From Anaerolineales bacterium UBA832 (GTDB lineage: Bacteria; Chloroflexota; Anaerolineae; Anaerolineales; UBA11657), in the NCBI GenBank assembly GCA_002296125.1, contig DBHI01000133.1:1-27480 (forward strand): a stretch of DNA of 27,480 bases. Direction: 5' to 3'. Of this stretch, positions 23,206 to 27,480 are shown one piece after another. Position 1 is the first letter of the stretch, and every line of letters starts with the position of its first letter. A program made the translations under genes and the position numbers. The notes below the pieces were generated by a model that did not search any database, had not been told where the DNA came from, and saw only the letters and a program-made list of their open reading frames with translations.

Positions 23206-25242
23206 TTAGGTAGATGAGTGTAGTTTCAATATAATATCATCTCGTTTGTCGGGCCATGCGGCTATCAATGTGCCTACTATAAATAGTAGGCCTCCAACCC
23301 ATACCCAATTAATTAATGGATTTAGATATATTTTGAATGTTGCTTGTTGAGTATCAATTGGTTTCCAATCAATTAAAAGTACGTACAAATCGCTTTCCAG
23401 CGTACTGTAAACATCAGGGATAGTCATCCTTTGTTGATTTTGAATGTAGTAGTCGCGTTGTGGTTGAATGTTGGTAACAAAAGTATCATTTTTATATATT
23501 GCTAGAGTTGCTTTTGTGATAAAGCGACCATCATTTTGAGGAAGTTCTGATAAATTTTTATAGACTAGTGAGTATTGACCTATATTAATACTTTCATTTA
23601 ATGAAATAGTTTTTTGAGTTTCCTGTTGAAACATTTCAATACCGATAATTCCTATTGAAATAAAAACAACACCTAGATGTACTATATATCCTCCATATCG
23701 TCTACGATTTTTCTCTACAAGTTCCCATAGAGACTGCATGAAATTTTCTTCAGAAGAATTTTGACGGGCAAGGGCACCGCGGTAGAATTCATACAATGTG
23801 ACGCAAAACACCAGGGTAGCAAGCCATAGGCTTAGCAATGCAGTTAGGTTTGTCACTCCTCTAAGAATTAGAGCTAATGGAATTAACAATGAGATAATGG
23901 TGGGTCTCCATATTAGGTAACCCAGTCGTTTGACTGTGCTTATGCGCCATGCTACAAGCGGTGCTATGCCCATTAGCAAAAGCAATGCAGCAAATTGTGG
24001 TCCAGTTGTACGTTCATAATAAGGTGGTCCGACGGTTATTTTCTGACCCGTAAATATTTCTGATATTAAAGGATATATAGTTCCCCAAAAGCAAGCTGTT
24101 AATATTCCCATGAACAGCATATTGTTGATTAGGAAAAAGCCTTCTCTTGACATCCAGGATGTCAGAGGTTTTTGTGTTTGCAAGTGATTCCATCCACGAA
24201 GTAATAATAACAATGAAGTTGAAAAAGATAAAGATATGAAGACAAAAAATAAAGGACCTATAGAACTTTGTGCAAACGAATGTACAGATGATAATACTCC
24301 TGATCTAGTTAGAAATGTACCAAATATTACCAGTGCATAAGTGAGAATGATTAGTATCATATTCCATCTCTTGAACATTTCTTGTTTTTCTTGAATTATG
24401 ACTGAATGTAAGAAAGCAGTTCCTGTTAGCCATGGCATAAATGCTGCAATTTCGACTGGGTCCCATCCCCAATATCCCCCCCAGCCAAGAACATCATATG
24501 CCCAACGACCACCTAACAGAAGTCCTAGAGATAGAAATAACCATGCAACAAGTGTCCATCTTCGAGTTATTCTAATCCACATGTTGTCTTGACGTTTTAC
24601 AATGAGTGCACCGATGGCAAAGCTATAAGGAATCACAAACCCTACGAATCCAAGATATAACATTGGTGGATGTATAATCATGCCGGGGTGTCGTAGTAAT
24701 GGGTTTAACCCAATGCCATCTTCTGGAGTAAAGACTGTTGATTGTGGAGGTCTTATTATTGAGGAGCTTATTCTTTCTGTGCTATCTATCCACAAAAGTT
24801 TAAAAGGGTTTTCTATAAATAGGTTTAACATGATGAAAAACATAAGTGTCAACATACTTACGGTAATGACATGTGGTTGAATATCTCGTTCGTGTTGCCA
24901 ATTACGCATCATAGTGATTGCTATATAGGTTGACATTAACCATGACCAGAATAATAAACTACCAGATTGACCACCCCAAAGAGCAGTAACTTTGAGATAA
25001 GAAGGCATAGTTATGTTTGTGACTGTGGCTACATACTCAACTTCAAAATGACCATGTGTTAGTAGGTAAACAAGAGACATACACGATAGTGTTAGAAGCA
25101 CCCATACAGCAATTGCTGAGTGGCTTGATGAATCTATCCATTTTATTTGTTTAGTCTTGATATATTTTCTTGCGGCAAATATAGAGTAGATTGTGCAAAC
25201 AAACGACAATAATAGTGTAATATAACCTATATAAACAATCAT
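23206..25242 (-). CDS. ccmF: cytochrome c haem lyase subunit CcmF
   Basis: A polytopic membrane protein (678 residues, the usual CcmF size) that joins haem from CcmE to apocytochrome cysteines. Typical stretches are ALWGGQSGSLLFW (87-99), HPGMIIHPPMLYLGFVG (185-201, with haem-ligand type histidines), the WWD motif GWGGYWGWDPVE (253-264) and WLTGTAFLHS, followed later by GTFLTRSGVLSSVHSFAQSS. A large periplasmic domain precedes the last helix at the C-terminus. It is 32 bases downstream of ccmE and tightly followed by ccmH. Confidence 0.97.
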   Translation of the reverse strand: MIVYIGYITLLLSFVCTIYSIFAARKYIKTKQIKWIDSSSHSAIAVWVLLTLSCMSLVYLLTHGHFEVEYVATVTNITMPSYLKVTALWGGQSGSLLFWSWLMSTYIAITMMRNWQHERDIQPHVITVSMLTLMFFIMLNLFIENPFKLLWIDSTERISSSIIRPPQSTVFTPEDGIGLNPLLRHPGMIIHPPMLYLGFVGFVIPYSFAIGALIVKRQDNMWIRITRRWTLVAWLFLSLGLLLGGRWAYDVLGWGGYWGWDPVEIAAFMPWLTGTAFLHSVIIQEKQEMFKRWNMILIILTYALVIFGTFLTRSGVLSSVHSFAQSSIGPLFFVFISLSFSTSLLLLLRGWNHLQTQKPLTSWMSREGFFLINNMLFMGILTACFWGTIYPLISEIFTGQKITVGPPYYERTTGPQFAALLLLMGIAPLVAWRISTVKRLGYLIWRPTIISLLIPLALILRGVTNLTALLSLWLATLVFCVTLYEFYRGALARQNSSEENFMQSLWELVEKNRRRYGGYIVHLGVVFISIGIIGIEMFQQETQKTISLNESINIGQYSLVYKNLSELPQNDGRFITKATLAIYKNDTFVTNIQPQRDYYIQNQQRMTIPDVYSTLESDLYVLLIDWKPIDTQQATFKIYLNPLINWVWVGGLLFIVGTLIAAWPDKRDDIILKLHSST

Positions 25243-25274
25243 TAATTTATAATCAACAAATGTTGTTGCAGTGT

Positions 25275-25754
25275 TTAGTTAATGGTTTGTTGGGATAATT
25301 CATCTTCATATTTTGTTGGACATTTTAGTAGAAGAGTATCTGCTACAAACGTGTTTTGTTCGTTCAAGTGACCATCCATAATAGCTTGGGCTTCATTTCG
25401 TAATAGATCTGGCATTGGACCAGTATATAATATTTGTAGCCGCGATTGATTTGGGTTTGTTGTAGCTTTGTGTAGTACTTTAGCAAGGCCTCCGTTAGCA
25501 ATAATTTCATCCGAATCACCAGGTACGTGAGCAATTGTAAAATTAAGCTGTAAATTGTCTGGGTTGAATTGAATTGACTCACCTATCACTGCTCCTGAGA
25601 TACGGACCTTTTCATTTATATTAGCTGATTGGTCTATGATAAGTTCGTTTACAGTGTAATAGTATTTACTAGTGCTTTGGGTGGTACTAACTATAAGGTA
25701 TATAATTGCACCTATAATTAATAATCCACCTAATATGAGTTTGTTGCGTTGCAT
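25275..25754 (-). CDS. ccmE: haem chaperone CcmE, CxxxY type
   Basis: Periplasmic OB-fold haem carrier, 159 residues: an N-terminal anchor (6-23), YYYTVNELI (31-39), the RISGAVIGESI strand (51-61), LYTGPMPDLLRNEAQAIMDG (109-128) and the haem-binding region FVADTLLLKCPTKYE (136-150). The covalent haem ligand of ordinary CcmE is a histidine in HxxxY; here it is C145 with Y149, giving the CxxxY variant known from archaea and some bacteria. The protein passes haem from CcmABCD to CcmF. The gene lies between the diheme cytochrome c gene and ccmF. Confidence 0.94.
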   Translation of the reverse strand: MQRNKLILGGLLIIGAIIYLIVSTTQSTSKYYYTVNELIIDQSANINEKVRISGAVIGESIQFNPDNLQLNFTIAHVPGDSDEIIANGGLAKVLHKATTNPNQSRLQILYTGPMPDLLRNEAQAIMDGHLNEQNTFVADTLLLKCPTKYEDELSQQTIN

Positions 25755-25775
25755 ATTGAAAGTAACTGATCTAAC

Positions 25776-26639
25776 TTATTTGAGATTAAGTAAATATGAA
25801 ATTATGTCTGAAAGATCTTGCTTGGTAAGTTGTTCACCATATGTGGCAACCATTATGCCGGGTTCGTATCCTTCAACCACATAATCATTTGTACGTACTA
25901 TTGATTCTCGCAAATATTCTTCAGCATTTGTGGCCATTCCATTGTAGTCAGCAGAAAGGAATCTTTCGTTAGCTCTAGTACCAATTCCTTTACCATCAGG
26001 ATCGTTTTCTGCAAGCCAAGCGGGTCCTACTTCCGTTTGTATATGACATGCTGTACAACCTAGAGAAACAGTTAGAGTTTCTCCATTATCTGGGTTTCCA
26101 GCTGGTAGTTCAGGTGAAAAAATATCAATTCCGACAGGTTCAAATGACTCCATGTCAGTCATGTCTGATTGGTTTGCTTGTAATTCGATCACGTTTTCAT
26201 CGTATGCTCTACCCCAGTTCATTACAAACGCAGTAACATCGCGAACTTGATCATGTCTTAGGGGACCACCATATTCTGTGCTCCAAGTAGGCATTCGTTG
26301 CGGCCATGTTGTACCTGCAGATTGTAGAGGACGACCTCCAGAAATGGTTGAATAGACAAAATCTTGTAGAGTACCAGCCCATCCTACTTCAGTAATACGT
26401 GTACCATCAAAGAGGGTTTCTGTATTGAGGGCAGGAGCAAGACCAGGTAGTCCTTCACCTTGAGGTCCATGACATCTAGTGCAATTGTTTGCATATATTA
26501 TTGCTCCAGCTTCCATTGAGCGCCCAGCAAAACCGTCTTCAGCTTTTTGCATTCTAGCGGGCTCATTGATCAACCAGAAAGCTACTACTATAGTAGTCAA
26601 GAATGTAGCTAATGTTGCAATTACTGTACGCCAAGTCAT
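25776..26639 (-). CDS. membrane-anchored diheme cytochrome c of a bc-type complex
   Basis: A 287-residue protein with an N-terminal transmembrane helix (about 6-24) and two cytochrome c domains, each with one CXXCH: NNCTRCHG (C53, C56, H57) and LGCTACHI (C195, C198, H199). Probable distal methionine ligands are M116 (QRMPTW) and M263 (EPGIMVATYG). It starts three bases after the cytochrome b stop, so it is probably the cytochrome c subunit of the same quinol-oxidising complex, taking the place of cytochrome c1. It is itself a client of the adjoining Ccm machinery. Confidence 0.9.
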   Translation of the reverse strand: MTWRTVIATLATFLTTIVVAFWLINEPARMQKAEDGFAGRSMEAGAIIYANNCTRCHGPQGEGLPGLAPALNTETLFDGTRITEVGWAGTLQDFVYSTISGGRPLQSAGTTWPQRMPTWSTEYGGPLRHDQVRDVTAFVMNWGRAYDENVIELQANQSDMTDMESFEPVGIDIFSPELPAGNPDNGETLTVSLGCTACHIQTEVGPAWLAENDPDGKGIGTRANERFLSADYNGMATNAEEYLRESIVRTNDYVVEGYEPGIMVATYGEQLTKQDLSDIISYLLNLK

Positions 26640-26642
26640 ATA

Positions 26643-27480
26643 TTAGTGTCCGTGATCTGAATCTTCATGTAAATACACAGTATCACTGAAGGACTCATTA
26701 CCATTACTTAAAACAACACTTACGTCGATTTTCTTTAGACCAACCTGCCAATTGGTAATGGTGAGTACACCTTTTGCTCCAGGCAATTCACTGCCATATT
26801 TGTCGATTTCTTTATCAAATATTTCCATTACATGACGAAGATCATCTGTTGGAGCAGAATTCCATTCATCAGATGAGTATTTGCCAGGTAACAGTTCATC
26901 ATATGCAGCGCTTCTTAGTGGTCCAGGATGTGTTTGTGGGATTAAAGCTGTTACAACTTCTTGGTCTGCTGATGATGATACTGCATAATAAGGTGTTCCC
27001 ATAAATGTCAATATTGAAAAAACAGCTATAGTTACAGCTCCTACTGTTAGACCTACTCTTCTATGTTGATATTTACGGCTAGGACCAACTTCTAGGTATG
27101 GCATTACAAAAACAAAATTCACCAATATTCCTGGAGCAATAACACCCCAAAAAACTTTGTCGCCTAGTTTTAACATGCCTTGTAGCCATAAGAAGTACCA
27201 AGGTGCTGTAGTGTGTAGTGGTGTTACCTGTATGTCAGCATGGGGCTCTAATGGAGCATGCCAATTTCCAACAGTTACCATCAAAATTAACAAGGCAGTC
27301 CAAATCACTATCCAATATATTTCTTTCGTGAGTACATCGGGTAGAAAGTAGCTTCGTTTGTCCATAGGGACTTTTCTTGCCGTGTCTTCACCTACTTCTT
27401 CATCTTTTGGAGGTAGTGAGTGACCGTGAATGATAACTTTATAATAATGGACACCTATAAAGATAAATGCAATTAATGGA
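26643..27480 (-). CDS. cytochrome b, C-terminal part (5' end outside window)
   Basis: The frame stays open from the ATG at 27365 to the window edge at 27480. The added 38 codons read as a membrane helix with GVHYYKVIIHGHSLPP, which fits the haem-ligand histidine and end of helix D in the cytochrome b N-terminal domain. The protein is therefore most likely a fused cytochrome b rather than a separate subunit IV. Numbering from the ATG at 27365, the C-terminal domain shows helices at about 15-32, 70-90 and 104-122, and TAPWYFLWLQGML (53-65) at the Qo-site PEWY position, where the glutamate appears to be proline. A hydrophilic tail of about 110 residues ends with HEDSDHGH and is not part of canonical cytochrome b. 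It forms an operon with the diheme cytochrome c; no Rieske gene is in view. Confidence 0.87.
   Translation of the reverse strand, partial: PLIAFIFIGVHYYKVIIHGHSLPPKDEEVGEDTARKVPMDKRSYFLPDVLTKEIYWIVIWTALLILMVTVGNWHAPLEPHADIQVTPLHTTAPWYFLWLQGMLKLGDKVFWGVIAPGILVNFVFVMPYLEVGPSRKYQHRRVGLTVGAVTIAVFSILTFMGTPYYAVSSSADQEVVTALIPQTHPGPLRSAAYDELLPGKYSSDEWNSAPTDDLRHVMEIFDKEIDKYGSELPGAKGVLTITNWQVGLKKIDVSVVLSNGNESFSDTVYLHEDSDHGH

Overview
The window is AT-rich bacterial chromosome, densely packed, with no rRNA, tRNA, CRISPR array or insertion sequence that I can see and no gene-free stretch over 300 bases (the longest is about 210 bases, at 6705-6916). Several traits together suggest a Chloroflexota bacterium, perhaps a free-living marine Dehalococcoidia/SAR202-type lineage: a bifunctional phosphoglucose/phosphomannose isomerase, a System I cytochrome c maturation locus with a CxxxY-type CcmE and a four-cysteine CcmH, a membrane diheme cytochrome c next to cytochrome b, and a stand-alone biotin ligase. 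This taxonomic call is an inference from gene content, not a phylogeny. The respiratory and ccm genes fit an organism that makes membrane-attached c-type cytochromes.

Left third (1-7700): loosely organised, mixed strands, accessory in character. It holds the C-terminal part of a probable MscS-like channel (cut by the window edge), a SAM methyltransferase, a membrane-anchored alpha/beta hydrolase, a nucleotidyltransferase followed by a CelD/BcsL-type GNAT acyltransferase, an FAD-dependent amine-oxidase-fold enzyme, a small SWIM zinc-finger protein with its own promoter and a terminator-bearing leader, and a YdcF/ElyC-type membrane protein.

Middle (7790-16070): lipoyl synthase (lipA) on the plus strand. 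Facing it is a minus-strand run of birA, a SIS-domain sugar-phosphate enzyme, a PfkB sugar kinase, gatC, gatA and a sugar-nucleotide pyrophosphorylase; the last two overlap by 4 bases. gatB is not in the window. A plus-strand HIT hydrolase lies back to back with birA and overlaps tail to tail with an RNase HI gene that encodes two RNase H domains, the second with all of its active-site residues replaced.

Right part (16100-27480): one long minus-strand series. Read 5' to 3' on that strand it runs: cytochrome b (cut by the window edge), diheme cytochrome c, ccmE, ccmF, ccmH, ccmG, a short ccmI-like gene, ccmA, ccmB, ccmC, a very small ccmD-like gene, then pgi/pmi and a PPDK_N-type protein without the phosphotransfer domains, and finally the double RNase H gene. 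The ccm genes would supply haem and reduced apocytochrome for the adjoining cytochrome bc-type complex.

No wholly new multi-gene system is evident. The best leads are the RNase H/pseudo-RNase H fusion, the promoter-leader-terminator arrangement before the SWIM gene, the PPDK_N protein lacking its swivelling histidine domain, and the CxxxY CcmE coexisting with CcmH.
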